Below are positions 13,123 through 23,854 of a stretch of DNA of 64,000 nucleotides, piece after piece. The position numbers were made by a program, and so were the translations under genes. Position 1 is the first letter of the stretch. The number at the start of each line of letters is the position of its first letter. The DNA comes from Annona cherimola (lineage: Eukaryota > Streptophyta > Magnoliopsida > Magnoliales > Annonaceae): positions 26,963,817 through 27,027,816 of the forward strand of contig CM059971.1 of assembly GCA_030490835.1 (NCBI GenBank). Reading direction: 5' to 3'. The notes under the pieces were generated by a model. The model saw only the letters and a program-made list of their open reading frames with translations, did no database searches and was not told the DNA's origin.

Positions 13123-13239
13123 ATAATTTTTCATACCAAAAATGTCCTGTCTGTTCTCAACCATCGATTCAATATGGACGGTTCAGATGAGGCTTCCTAC
13201 GAGAAAAACGTAGGAAGCGCTTCCTATGGGTTGGGCCTC
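13123..13239. mobile_element. Right terminus of a Mutator-like TIR element
   Basis: The last 20 bp (13220-13239), read on the minus strand, are GAGGCCCAACCCATAGGAAG. This differs at two positions from the left TIR of the element at 13803, and the similarity continues inward for about 50 bp (GGAAGCG(C/T)TTCC, then TTTTCTC). LRR coding sequence starts at the next base. The left end of this element was not found between 6617 and 13100, so its length is unknown; it may include the tandem repeat and the b561 exon. Confidence 0.65.
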
Positions 13240-13802
13240 TTGAAATTCCTCCGAGTGCTACAATTACACAGATGTCGTTTGCCTGATTTCATTGGTAGCT
13301 TGCGGCATCTAAGGTATCTTAAAATTGCAAACCGCGACACTCGTGAGTTGCCTGAATCAATTTGCAACATTTACAACTTGCAAATGTTGATCCTTAACTG
13401 CAATGCACTTGTCAAGTTACTGAATGGGACGAGTAAGCTGAGTAATCTGCGACATCTTCAATTGGATAATTTTTATGATCTTGAATCCATGCCACCAGGG
13501 ATTGGGCGACTAACTTGCCTACAGACGTTATCAGTATTCATTGTTAGTAGAGAGGAGGAAAGAGGTATAGAGGAGTTGAAGAATCTCACAGATCTTCGCG
13601 GGTTGCTTGAGGTTAGAAATTTGGAGCACGTGCAAAATGCAGAGGCAGCTCACCAGGCCGATTTAAAGAGCAAGCTGTTCATTAATGAGTTGAGATTGGA
13701 GTGGAGTTATCGCAACATAGCTAGTTCAACAGATGAAAGGCTTGAAGAGGAGGTGGCAGAAGGGCTTCAGCCTCCTCCAAACGTCAAAAAGTTATATTTC
13801 AA
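13240..13802 (+). pseudogene. CC-NBS-LRR (RGA-type) resistance gene, 5' LRR fragment
   Basis: The open frame encodes leucine-rich repeats typical of coiled-coil NBS-LRR immune receptors: LKFLRVLQLHRC, GSLRHLRYLKI, ELPESICNIYNLQMLIL, SKLSNLRHLQLDNF, PPGIGRLTCLQTLSVF, then ELKNLTDLRGLLEVRNLEHV and a KSKLFINELRLEWS strand. The frame is intact from 13240 to the TIR element at 13803. It stops at ...NVKKLYF; the missing continuation is at 31421. Upstream, the coiled coil, NB-ARC and first LRRs are absent because another transposon end abuts at 13239. The in-frame ATG at 13063 lies in transposon and tandem-repeat DNA and is not the gene's start. Confidence 0.88.
13794..13802. repeat. 9-bp target-site duplication, left copy
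   Basis: ATATTTCAA; the identical right copy is at 31421-31429. Both belong to the LRR coding sequence (Tyr-Phe-Asn codons). Confidence 0.85.
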
Positions 13803-13822
13803 GAGGACCAACCCATGGGAAG
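13803..13822. repeat. Left terminal inverted repeat
   Basis: GAGGACCAACCCATGGGAAG. It contains the palindrome CCCATGGG and is followed by CGTTTCC, giving a second inner foldback (GGAAGCGTTTCC). Confidence 0.85.
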
Positions 13823-14049
13823 CGTTTCCGTGCTTTTCTCTCGGGAAGTTGCCTATCCACCATTTATTTTGGATAAACGGCTTGGATTCATGCGGGCATT
13901 TTAGGGAGAGGCAAAAATTTGTCAGGGGCATGGATTTTGGAATTCTCTTATTCGCACGACCATCGCCTTCCACTTCATCGATCTTCTTCTTCACACAGTT
14001 GTTTGACGATCGACCGGTCGTGGAGGAAAGTTGCTGCAATGATTGGTAG

Positions 14050-16020
14050 AGTTGATGGATGTTGAGCTAGAGGATTTTTCGGTGTCGTACCTGAAGAAAA
14101 AAATTTCGTCAATTGCGTGCTCGTTTTAAGAGGTGATTGGGGCTTGACTGCTGGAAGCGATGGAGATCAAATATAAGGCAGAAGATTATTTTTTTTGCTT
14201 TCCTCTCTTTTCTAGGCTTGAAGATCGTGGCTTGTTGTGGATGGCTGAAAATGAGGAAGATGGCAGGGGCATCGTTCTAAGATTTCCACTCTATTACGTG
14301 GCTTTGATTATCCGATTGACATTGTAGATAATGAGAATCTGAAAACCCAACAGCGGCCATGGCTGCCTCTCATCGTGTTATGACGATAGTGGTGGAGCAC
14401 CAGAGATCGAGGTTGGTGCTCCAGCGATGTAGTTTCTATCCGTGCGCATCCACCTACTTTGGATGATCTGCATCGTCAAATTATATAAATAGTAAATAAC
14501 ATGGTTACAACAGATAAGTCAGTAAGGCAAAATTGCAGATATCGAAAACGAAGAACAAAACTGGCAGTAGCTTTTTTTTCTGATTCGGGTGACCGGAGAA
14601 GATATTAAGCCCGGCAACTTGGGCACCAGAGTTAGGCAGACGGCGGCAAGTCATCAGTCGGTTCTAATCGCCGATCCAGCGGTTGGCGGCAGGTGGGTCT
14701 GGACGCAGCTATGGCGGCGGCGGCGGCTAGGGCTCGTTTGGCAGTAGTGGAAGGTGACGCACCATGCATCATCTGTCGCGGCGGACAGAAAATTGATTTA
14801 AATTTTGTCAAATTTTGTTTTATTTAGATCTAATAATTCCGATGTCCCATTTATATTTATTCCGATTTAAGAGTCATTTTCTATGTCTTGAAGTGCTCTG
14901 AATCACGTAAACAATTTGGATTGGATAAATTCATCTTGTTAAAATGTAAATAGAAATAATCATGTGGACGATCAAATTAGCATAGATATTTATATTTAAA
15001 TGTGAATAAAAATAATATAATTATTGTCGACATGAACTTAATAAAAAATGCTTATGTTTATTTTATTTATCATTTATATTAATTTTTATAATAAAGATTA
15101 GAGTAGAAACAAACTAAGTGAATTAAAATAATTATTTTCAACAACTTCAAATAAATAATTTTCTACCAATCTAAAAATACTTATTTATTAAACCTATTCC
15201 AAAAAGTCATGTGTATTTATTTAGATTATTTAAATATAAAATAAAGTTTTGGGACATAATTAAACCTTTATTATACTTGATTATTGAATTTAGGACATAT
15301 AATTAAATAATCATTTAAATTAAGTATTGTCTACCAATCTAAGCTCTGAGACAGTTTAAATTACAATTTGGGACATATAATTAAACCATTTCTAAAATGT
15401 CATATATATTATTAAACCTGTCCAAAAAATTCATATATATTTATATTATTAAATCTTAATTATAGTTATATATAATTTATACAATTTTATTTTTAAAATT
15501 CATATATAGTAATTATTATAGTTTTATATATTTATTTAAAATTTCATTTCATTCAATTTAAATTAATTATGCATTTAATTGAAATAATAATTTATAATTA
15601 ATTTGTAAAATAAAATCGATGGTTGAAAATGTTACAATAAAAATGTATATGTCTGTATTTTTAAATCAATCCCAAAAAGTCACATATGTTATATTATTAA
15701 ATTTAAAACATAAAAGCCCATTTTCATGTGCTAGCGTATGAAATTGAGCTTTTCTATTTTTAAAATTTAAATAATCAAAAAGTATAAAAGCTATATAGAT
15801 ATACATATCTAGAAACTTACAAAAAGGTATTGAATTTTATACATTGAAGCTTTGAGCAAACCCATGCAAGAATCGAGTCTTACATCTTGGCTAGTCATAA
15901 TGTATCTTAAGATGTTTAAATTTATATATGTCCACTAACTAAAAAAAGTAAAAATTTCTCATACACCCATAGCATTTTCCCAATATTTTTATCATACCCA
16001 CAACATTTCAATATATATAT
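14050..16020. other. Interior of the TIR element: GC-richer patch then AT-rich DNA
   Basis: 14560-14770 is markedly GC-rich, with a GGCGGCGGCGGCGGCT run, like the 5' end of a plant gene, and 14100-14450 has moderately gene-like composition. No frame matches a protein I recognise. From 14800 to 16020 the sequence is strongly AT-rich and appears non-coding. Captured host sequence is possible but unproven. Confidence 0.35.
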
Positions 16021-16023
16021 CTT

Positions 16024-18560
16024 TTATATATATGTCCCGCGGGCCTCCAAAAATGAATGTTTTGTTTTCTAAAAATGTATATGTGTCCCGCGGGCCTCCA
16101 AAAATAAATATTTTTTTTCTAAAAATATATGTATCCCGCGGGCGACTAAAAATGAATATTTTATTTTCTAAAAATATATATGTGTCCCGCGGGCGTCCAA
16201 AAATGAATATTTTATTTTCTAAAATATATATATGTGTCCCGCGGGCCACCAAAAATAAATTTTTTATTTTTTTCTAAAATATATACATGTCTCGCGGGCC
16301 TCCAAAATGAATATTTTGTTTTTCTAAAATATATATGTGTCCCGCAGGCGTCCAAATACTGAATATTTTGTTTTCTAAAATATAAACATGTCCCGCGGGC
16401 CTCCAAAAGTGAATATTTTGTTTACTAAAATATATATATATATATATATATATGTGTCCCGCGGGTATCTAAAAATGAATATTTTAATTTCTAAAAAATA
16501 TATATGTGTCCCGCGGGCCTCCAAAAATAAATATTTTATTTCTTAAAAATATATGTGTCCCGTGGGCTTCCAAAAATGAATATTTCGTTTTCTAAAATAC
16601 ATGTGTCCCGCGGGCGTCCAAAAATGAATATTTTATTTTCTAAAATATATATATTTGTCCCGCGGGCCTCCAAAAATGAATGTTTTATTTTTCTAAAATA
16701 TATATGTGTCCCGCAAGTGTCCAAAAATGAATATTTTGTTTTTCTAAAATATATGTGTGTCCCGTGAGCCTCCAAAAATAAATATTTTGCTTTCTAAAAT
16801 ATATATTTGTCTCGCGGGCGTCCAAAAATGAATATTTTGTTTTCTAAAATATACATATGTGTGTGTCCCGCGGGCCTCCAAAAATGAATATTTTGTTTTC
16901 TAAAAATATATGTGTCTTGCGGGCGTCCAAAAATGAATATTTTATTTTCTAAAATATATATGTGTCCCGCGGGACACCAAAAATGAATATTTTATTTTTC
17001 TAAAATATATACATGTCCCGCGGGCCTCCAAAATGAATATTTTGTTTTTCTAAATATATATATGTGTCCCGTGGGCCTCCAAAAATGAATATTTTATTTT
17101 CTAAAAATATATATGTATCCCACGGGATTCCAAAAATGAATATTTTAATTTCTAAAAATATATACGTGTCCCGCGGGCCTCCAAAAATGAATATTTTATT
17201 TTCTAAATATATATATGTGTCCCGCGGGCCTCCAAAAATGAATGTTTTATTTTTTCAAAATATATATGTGTCCCGGCGAGCAACCAAAAAATGAATGTCT
17301 TGTTTTTCTAAAATATATATGTGTCCCGCGGGCGTCCAGAAATGAATATTTTGTTTTCTAAAATATATATATGTGTCCTGCGGGCCTCCAAAAATGAATA
17401 TTTTATTTTCTAAAATATATACATGTCCCATGGGAGTCTAAAAATGAATATTTTATTTTCTAAAAATATATACGTGTCCTGCGGGCCTCCAAAAATGAAT
17501 ATTTTATTTTTCTAAAATATATAAATGTCCCGCGAGCGTCCAAAAATGAATATTTTGTTTTCTAAAAATATATATGTGTCCCGCGGGTCTCCAAAAATGA
17601 ATGTTTTATTTTTCTAAAATATATACGTATCCCACGGGCGTCCAAAAATGAATATATTTTTTAAAAAATATATGTGTCCCGCGGGCCTCCAAAAATGAAT
17701 GTTTTGTTTTTCTAAAATATATATGTGTCCCGCGGGCGTCGAAAAAATGAATATTTTGTTTTTCTAAAAATATATATGTGTCCCGCGGGCCTTCAAAAAT
17801 GAATATTTTATTTTTCTAAAATATATACATGTCCCGCGAGCGTCCAAAAATGAATATTTTATTTTCTAAAAATATATATGTGTCCCGTGGGCCTCAAAAA
17901 ATGAATATTTTGTTTTTATAAAAATATATACGTGTCCCGCAGGCGTCCAAAAATGAATATAATATTTTATAAAAATATATATGTCTCCCACGAGCCTCCA
18001 AAAATGAATGTTTTGTTTTTTAAAATATATAAATGTCCCACGGGCCTCAAAAAATGAATATTTTGTTTTTATAAAAATATATGTGTCCCGCGGGCGTCTA
18101 AAAATGAATATTTTATTTTATAAAAATATATATGTGTCCCACGGGCCTCCAAATATGAATGTTTTGCTTTTTAAAATATATAAATATCCCACGGGCCTCA
18201 AAGAATGAATATTTTATTTTTATAAAAATATATATGTGTCCCGCGGGGGTCCAAAAATGAATATTTTACTTTTTAAAAATTTAAATGTGTCCCGCAGGCC
18301 TCGAAAAATGAATGTATTGTTTTTTAAAATATATAAATGTCTCACGGGCCTCAAAAAATGAATATTTTGTTTTTATAAAAATAATCATGTGTCCCGCGGG
18401 CATCCAAAAATGAATATTTTGTTTTCTAAAAATATATGTGTCTTGCGGGCCTCCAAAAATGAATGTTTTGTTAATTTAAAATATATATGTGTCCCACGGG
18501 CCTCAAAAAATGAATATTTTATTTTTATAAAAATATATATGTGTCCCGCGGGCGTCCAAA
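16024..18560. repeat. Minisatellite, about 52-bp unit, about 48 copies
   Basis: The unit reads roughly ATATATGTGTCCCGCGGG(C), then CCTCCAAAAATGAATATTTT, then a T-rich run and CTAAAA. Spacing between successive CCCGCGGG cores is about 47-55 bp. Variants are largely CpG decay products (CCCGTGGG, CCCACGGG, CTCGCGGG, CTTGCGGG). Short ORFs such as MSRGPPKMNILFSKN arise on both strands from the repeat and are not genes. The array ends near 18560. Confidence 0.92.
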
Positions 18561-18761
18561 ATATATATAATATTTTTTACTATTTTATTTCTTTATATAA
18601 ATTTTTATTTCATTTAATCAAGTGGTGTTAATATTTTTAATTATAACTTTATATATTTATTTAGTTCCAAAATTATTTAGTCCTCGAATGAATATTAAAG
18701 TATATACATTTTACGAAATACATAGATTAGGTAAAATATTCATAAATTATAAAAAAAATTA

Positions 18762-19596
18762 GATTCAGTTAGACGCGGTTAGACGCGGTTAGACGCGGTT
18801 AGACAGGGTTACACACGGTTAGACACGGTTAGATTATGGTGATTTTAATAAATCATATTATTTAGGTTCCAAATTTGGTTTTGAAGACATATATGATCTT
18901 ATAAGGGCCCTAGGATCATATTACAGGTGTTAAATTAGAATTAAATTATTAATTTCAAAAATTAGACATGGTTAGACACGATTAGACAGGGTTAGATATG
19001 GTTAGACACGGTTAGACGCGGTTAGACACGGTTAGACGCGGTTAGACACGGTTAGATTAATGGTGATTTTAATAAATCATATTATTTGGGTTTCAAATTT
19101 AGTTTTTAAGAGATATATGGCCTTATAAGGGCCCTAGGATCATATTACAGGTGTTAAATTATGATTAAATTATTAATTTCAAAAATTAGACACAGTTAGA
19201 CAGGGTTAGACACGGTTAGACACGGTTAGACGCGGTTAGACACGGTTAGACAAGGTTAGACACGGTTAGATTATGGTGATTTTTATAAATCATATTATTT
19301 GGGTTCCAAATTTGGTTTTTAAGATATATATGGCCTTATAAGGGCCCTAAGATCATATTAAAGGTGTTAAATTAGGATTAAATTATTAATTTCAAAAATT
19401 AGACACGGTTAGACACGGTTAGACGCGGTTAGACGCAGTTAGACAGGGTTAGACGCGGTTAGACAGAGTTAGATGCGGTTAGACACAGTTAGACACGGTT
19501 AGACAGGGTTAGACACGGTTAGATTAATGGTGATTTTAATAAATCATATTATTTGGGTTCCAAATTTAGTTTTTAAGTTATATATGACCTTATAAG
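18762..19596. repeat. Decamer array GGTTAGACAC within a roughly 210-250 bp higher-order repeat, left part
   Basis: Runs of (GGTTAGACRC)n alternate with a conserved spacer of about 130 bp containing AATAAATCATATTATTTGGG and CCTTATAAGGGCCCTAGGAT. Spacer landmarks (ATAAGGGCCC) fall at about 18901, 19125 and 19338, and the next is interrupted at 19592 by the Sirevirus. Decamer number varies from 6 to 12 per block. Confidence 0.9.
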
Positions 19597-21278
19597 TGTT
19601 GGTCCCGAGTTGATGGCAAAACCCAAGAGGGGAGGGGTGAATTGGGTTCTTTAAAAAATTCTTTGGTAAATTAAAGTCTTAACCCCTTGAAAGATTAATC
19701 CCCTTTTGAAAGTAAATAAAGAGCAATTAAGATAAAGCAGTAAAAGGAAGCAGAAGACAAGATTTATAGTGGTTCGGGCAATCCTTCCCTACTCCACTCT
19801 TCCAAGCTCACACTCCGTTGTGACTTGGGTTCCACTATGTATTCCTCGAATACACTTAGAGTCTCCGCTCTCTTCTAGATTCCAGCTCTAGGGGGCATAC
19901 ACAACACACAGCACAAGTAGGTGATGAGTTCCACTCCAATCACACACTACTTTGCATATACTTGATCTTAGCTACCCAAGCTAAATCAAGTTCAATACAA
20001 CAAGAACTTAGAAATATGAAAAACTACACTTTAAAGAGATGTGTAGGCAAGTTTAGCTAGAGGAAGAATTTGTAGAAGCAGCTTGGTTGAGTATCGATGA
20101 AACAACTTGCAAATTGAAACTCTTCTTCCTTTGAATGTATATGGACCACTCAAATATGGAGAAAAGGGAATAGAAACTCTTTCTTGCACTTCTTTTCTCT
20201 TTTTGGACTTTGTAGTGTATATAACAGTGTGCTGTTGTGTCTTATATATTATTCACGCTCATTTGAGTGTCTATTTATAGAGTGAGGAAGATTTGAACGT
20301 TGTAGAGGTGGTTGGCGCGCAATAAATGATCTCCAACGTTTAAAAATTCGAACGTTATTTTCCAAGTCGAAGATAGAGTCGACTTGGCCTGCGACTTGGC
20401 TTCCAAGTCGCACCTGGAGTCGACCTCGTGTGCGACTTCAGTTCTTCAGATTTCCAAGTCTGAGTCTTGGGTCGACTTGGCTTCAGACTTCAACTCAAGT
20501 CGATCCTGGAGTCGACTTGGGTTGCGACTTGACTTGGTCTTTTGCCAAAAATGCTTTGATCCTCATTTGATTTGCTTCTATCTTGCTTGGCTTTCTTCCT
20601 TTAGTCCTTTTAATTCTGAAATGACTCCTCATACTTGTAGATCTTGTCAATCTTTGAAGAGCTTGACTTTGATTCATCTTGGATTGGCTTGAACTTGAAT
20701 CTTTGCTTTGAATTTCAAGAAACTCAAGTTAATCTTGAGAATGGTCTTTGCACCTTACTTTGGATTTGAGAAAGCTCAAATGGATTCTTGGAATGAGCTT
20801 GGAACTGCATCTCTGAAGTTTGAACTTTCTCAAGTCGAGGATGGAGTCGACCTTGTCTGCGACTTCGCCCAAGTAGCACCTGGAGTCGACTTCGCCTGCG
20901 ACTTCGCCATGTCCATTTCCATGTTTCAACGCTGGACACTTTTTGACGTTTGAAGTCGATGCTGGAGTCGACTTCGTCTGCGACTTGGCTTTCTAAGTCG
21001 CAAGTGGAGTCGACTTGGCCTGCGACTTCACCTGTTTGTTTTCTATTTTCAACGCTGTCCACTTTTTGCCATTTGAAGTCGCTTGTGAAGTCGACTTGGG
21101 TATCGACTTCACCCCAAGTCGAAGTCTAAGTCGACTTCGTAATCGACTTGACTTCTTGCTTTCCTTAACACATTGAACATATGCATTAGTACTTAACTTA
21201 AACTCAAATTCGACTTTGTTAATCATCAAAACTCATGCTTTGGTTAATTTTGTTTTGTTTTGAACATTGTTTCCAACA
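19597..21278 (-). repeat. 3' LTR of the Sirevirus
   Basis: It begins TGTTGGTCCCGAG and ends CCAACA on the plus strand. From about 20370 to 21150 it is packed with GTCGACTT/AAGTCGAC motifs and GCGACTT half-motifs. 1,682 bp, equal in length to the other LTR. Confidence 0.95.
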
Positions 21279-21294
21279 ATCTCCCCCTTTTTGA
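21279..21294 (-). promoter_or_regulatory. Polypurine tract next to the 3' LTR, with a second copy inside
   Basis: On the minus strand CAAAAAGGGGGAGAT directly abuts the LTR. The same 15-mer occurs again at about 21659-21673, some 380 bp upstream in element orientation. Multiple polypurine tracts are a known Sirevirus trait. Confidence 0.8.
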
Positions 21295-21720
21295 TGATTG
21301 ACAAAACTTAATTTGAGTTGATACCTTTCAATCAAAGACATGTTCATATGTTTTTTTTTTTTTTAAAAAAAACAAAGCATTGTCATGGATACCTTTCAAA
21401 CATATATGGTTCAGAGCATAGAATTCAAAACATTATCATAGAATTCATACCTTTCAAGCAAAGCATTATCATAGAACCAATCATTAACAAGTTTAACATT
21501 CATCAATCTTTGCAAGCAATCATAGAACACATATTGAACATAAAGCATCTTTCATATATCAAGTTTCTTTTTGCAAATTACAATGTAGAGCAAAAAATGA
21601 AACCTATAATACAAACTACCCGACAAAAACTCTCAAACCCTATACGCTCAACTCCTATATCTCCCCCTTTTTGTCAATCTATCGAAAAAGCATTTCACAA
21701 ACTACCCAAGATTTGATAAA

Positions 21721-23274
21721 TTAGAATTGGGAAATGGGGTAGACGGACTGAGTTGGTTTGATGGGACGGACATGGGCGGATGAGTAGAAAGATGAGCTGG
21801 GAGCGGAAGTCGGGTCTCGTCGAACTGATCCGGAATCGAAAGGATCAAGTTCGGGAAGGGGTTGATTTTTGTGACGCCCCGATGCAAGATGGTATCGAAT
21901 TGTACGCATTTCCCGATCAATTCGATCTTGTCGAGAATGCATATCATTGATTGCATTTAGAACCTCGGTCACGAGACTGGTCATGCGATCCTCTTGATGA
22001 CCCATTTCTTCCCGAAGAGCAGATATCTCTTCTTTGATACTCTTAAGCGTGACCTCTTGAGATGACGTTGGAGGCGCCCGTTCAGGTGCAATAGATCCTT
22101 GTGGAGAGTAGGATCCGTGCGTCATGGGAGATACTGGCTCCTCTTGAGCAGGCGGTGCCTCGGGAGGTTGCTCCCCCTCAGTCTGTGCTCGCTCTTCTTC
22201 CGGAGCTTCAGCCCTTAGTTCAAGCACATTAATCTTCATCCGTTGGATCAGTGCTTTGTTGATGGCATTGGTGGATTTCAGTACTTCGAAGGACTCACCT
22301 TCAATATCCACTTCAAAATGTTCAAGGATCTTCATGATCCAGGTGCCATATGGTAGGACTCCCCATGGATTGTCCTTTCTGGAGGCCAAGGCTTCAAGAA
22401 ATAGTCTTGGTAAGCTAACCTGGACTCTGTTTGCCACCTTCCAGAGTATCCCGGCTTCTTGTGGATTTAACTGATTTCTTCCACCGCCCTTTGGGTAGAT
22501 GCAGTGGGCAATGAGAAGTCTGAGTACACGAAGCCTGGGGGAGAGATCCATGTAATGAAGAAATTTGATTCCTGGGTGATATTTATTGCTTCGGGTGAGC
22601 TGATTATACATTTGATCCAGTGTAAGATCTTCAGGAAGTGGCTCATCTATGTAGGGAACTTCAAGTATCTGACCAATATTTATCAAGGCCTCTTCCAAAC
22701 TTGGAGTTACTCCTATTCCAAAGAACATATCCACTCCTTTGACAAAGCTTCCATAGTACTCTTCATCCCACAGATAGTAAAAAATTCTGGTAAGATCTGG
22801 ATAGACTCTTTCATCTTCTTTTAAGAGCTTCGTCCATCCTTGGAAATCCAATTGATCTTTTATGTCGGATCCATAATCTTTTAAGAACTTGAAATCAATG
22901 ATCTTGGGAATGAATACCTTACGCTCGTAGAAAGATTTGTAAAACCGACTGTGCTGGAGTTCGATTTTGAAGTATGTTGTTGGCATTTTCAACACTTGAG
23001 CTTTAGCAGCTGTGTTGCCTCTTCGACGTGCCTCAGATTGAGTACTTTGTGAGGTTTGGGTTTGTTCCTCACGACCTGCTGTGTTTGACGGGGTTTCCGT
23101 TTGAAAACGCACTCGGCGGCCTGTGGAAGTAGATGGTTCTTCCCGGGCTCGCTTTGAGGAAGTGCGCTGTCTTCTAGGCACTTCGTCGTCGATATGGGAC
23201 GTAGACTGTCTGAGAATTGGTTTGAGGAATGGTTTTGAGACGACTAGCTTGGGAGGTCTGAGTTTTGCAGCCAT
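21721..23274 (-). CDS. Sirevirus envelope-like ORF, 517 codons, intact
   Basis: This ORF lies between RNase H and the 3' LTR, where SIRE-type elements carry their envelope-like gene. It starts at a true ATG at 23274 and is uninterrupted. The amino-terminal part (about residues 1-95) is basic and Ser/Thr/Arg-rich. The middle (about 100-345) is a globular domain resembling the plant transposon-protein domain found in such ORFs (VFIPKIIDF, LLKEDERVYPDL). A Pro/Glu-rich linker follows (about 350-400), then a predicted coiled coil (LKSIKEEISALREEMGHQED), then a Ser/Pro-rich tail. I see no convincing signal peptide or membrane anchor, so an actual envelope role is doubtful. It is open although gag-pol of the same copy is broken. 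Confidence 0.75.
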   Translation of the reverse strand: MAAKLRPPKLVVSKPFLKPILRQSTSHIDDEVPRRQRTSSKRAREEPSTSTGRRVRFQTETPSNTAGREEQTQTSQSTQSEARRRGNTAAKAQVLKMPTTYFKIELQHSRFYKSFYERKVFIPKIIDFKFLKDYGSDIKDQLDFQGWTKLLKEDERVYPDLTRIFYYLWDEEYYGSFVKGVDMFFGIGVTPSLEEALINIGQILEVPYIDEPLPEDLTLDQMYNQLTRSNKYHPGIKFLHYMDLSPRLRVLRLLIAHCIYPKGGGRNQLNPQEAGILWKVANRVQVSLPRLFLEALASRKDNPWGVLPYGTWIMKILEHFEVDIEGESFEVLKSTNAINKALIQRMKINVLELRAEAPEEERAQTEGEQPPEAPPAQEEPVSPMTHGSYSPQGSIAPERAPPTSSQEVTLKSIKEEISALREEMGHQEDRMTSLVTEVLNAINDMHSRQDRIDREMRTIRYHLASGRHKNQPLPELDPFDSGSVRRDPTSAPSSSFYSSAHVRPIKPTQSVYPISQF

Positions 23275-23629
23275 TGAGTTTGGTTTTGGGATTCGGTTGA
23301 AGATGAAGAGTGAGGTAGCTACTGAAAGGAGAGAAATAGAGTTGTCGGAACAACGGTTGCCGGAGAGAATTAAAATGGGAGGAGGCTACCAGACAGAGAG
23401 AGTTGGCCGGAGAATCGGAGAGGTGAAGGTGAGAAAAATGCCAGAGAAAACAGAGGGGAAATCGGAGTGAAGAAGAGCTGCCGGAAAAATGAGAGGGAGA
23501 GAGAGAGCGCTTGGCCGGAGACTTGAAATCGCCGGGAGAGAAAAAAGAACAAGGAAGTAGGCGGGAAATGGGAAAGAAGGAAGAAGAAAGGAAAGAAAAA
23601 GAAAGAGAGGGAGAAGAGGAATGGTCGCG

Positions 23630-23825
23630 CGCTCGCGGAGTCGACTTGCCCTAGGTGAAGTCAACTTCGGTCCCTCGGAGTCGACTTCGCCCTAGTGCAG
23701 AGTCGACTTCGACCCTGTGGAGTCGACTTCGCTTCAGAAGCGGAGTCGACTTCACTTTCCCAAGTCGACTTGGCTGAAGTCGACTTGGCTTCCATGGAGT
23801 CGACTTGACCCATCGACTTGACCTT
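23630..23825. repeat. GTCGACTT motif cluster between pol and the envelope-like ORF
   Basis: At least ten GTCGACTT or near variants occur in about 190 bp, mostly as GAGTCGACTT. The same palindrome-centred motif fills the LTRs. The stretch 23275-23630 just upstream of the envelope-like ATG is purine-rich on the plus strand and non-coding. Confidence 0.8.
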
Positions 23826-23854
23826 TTCAAATTTGAGTTTCTTATTTAATTTTT

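Noticed and set aside
12531..13164. Long Ser/Pro-rich ORFs on the minus strand and Arg/Glu/Lys-rich ORFs on the plus strand
   Set aside because: They are translations of the purine-rich 204-bp tandem repeat in several frames and match no protein family.
13063..13239. In-frame ATG at 13063 extending the LRR ORF upstream
   Set aside because: This stretch lies in the 204-bp tandem repeat and the transposon terminus; the LRR gene itself only begins at 13240, so the ATG is accidental.
15992..18631. Many 60-86 codon ORFs (SRGPPKMNILFSKN on plus, GGPRDTYIFLENK on minus)
   Set aside because: They arise on both strands from the 52-bp repeat and shift frame whenever unit length varies; there is no sign of coding constraint.
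16024..19596. Possible CRISPR-like array of repeats and spacers
   Set aside because: Units are contiguous and degenerate with no unique spacers, and the context is a plant transposon.
20384..20953. Short ORFs inside the LTRs (also at 29535-30351)
   Set aside because: They duplicate exactly in both LTRs and come from the GTCGACTT motif clusters; they are LTR sequence, not genes.
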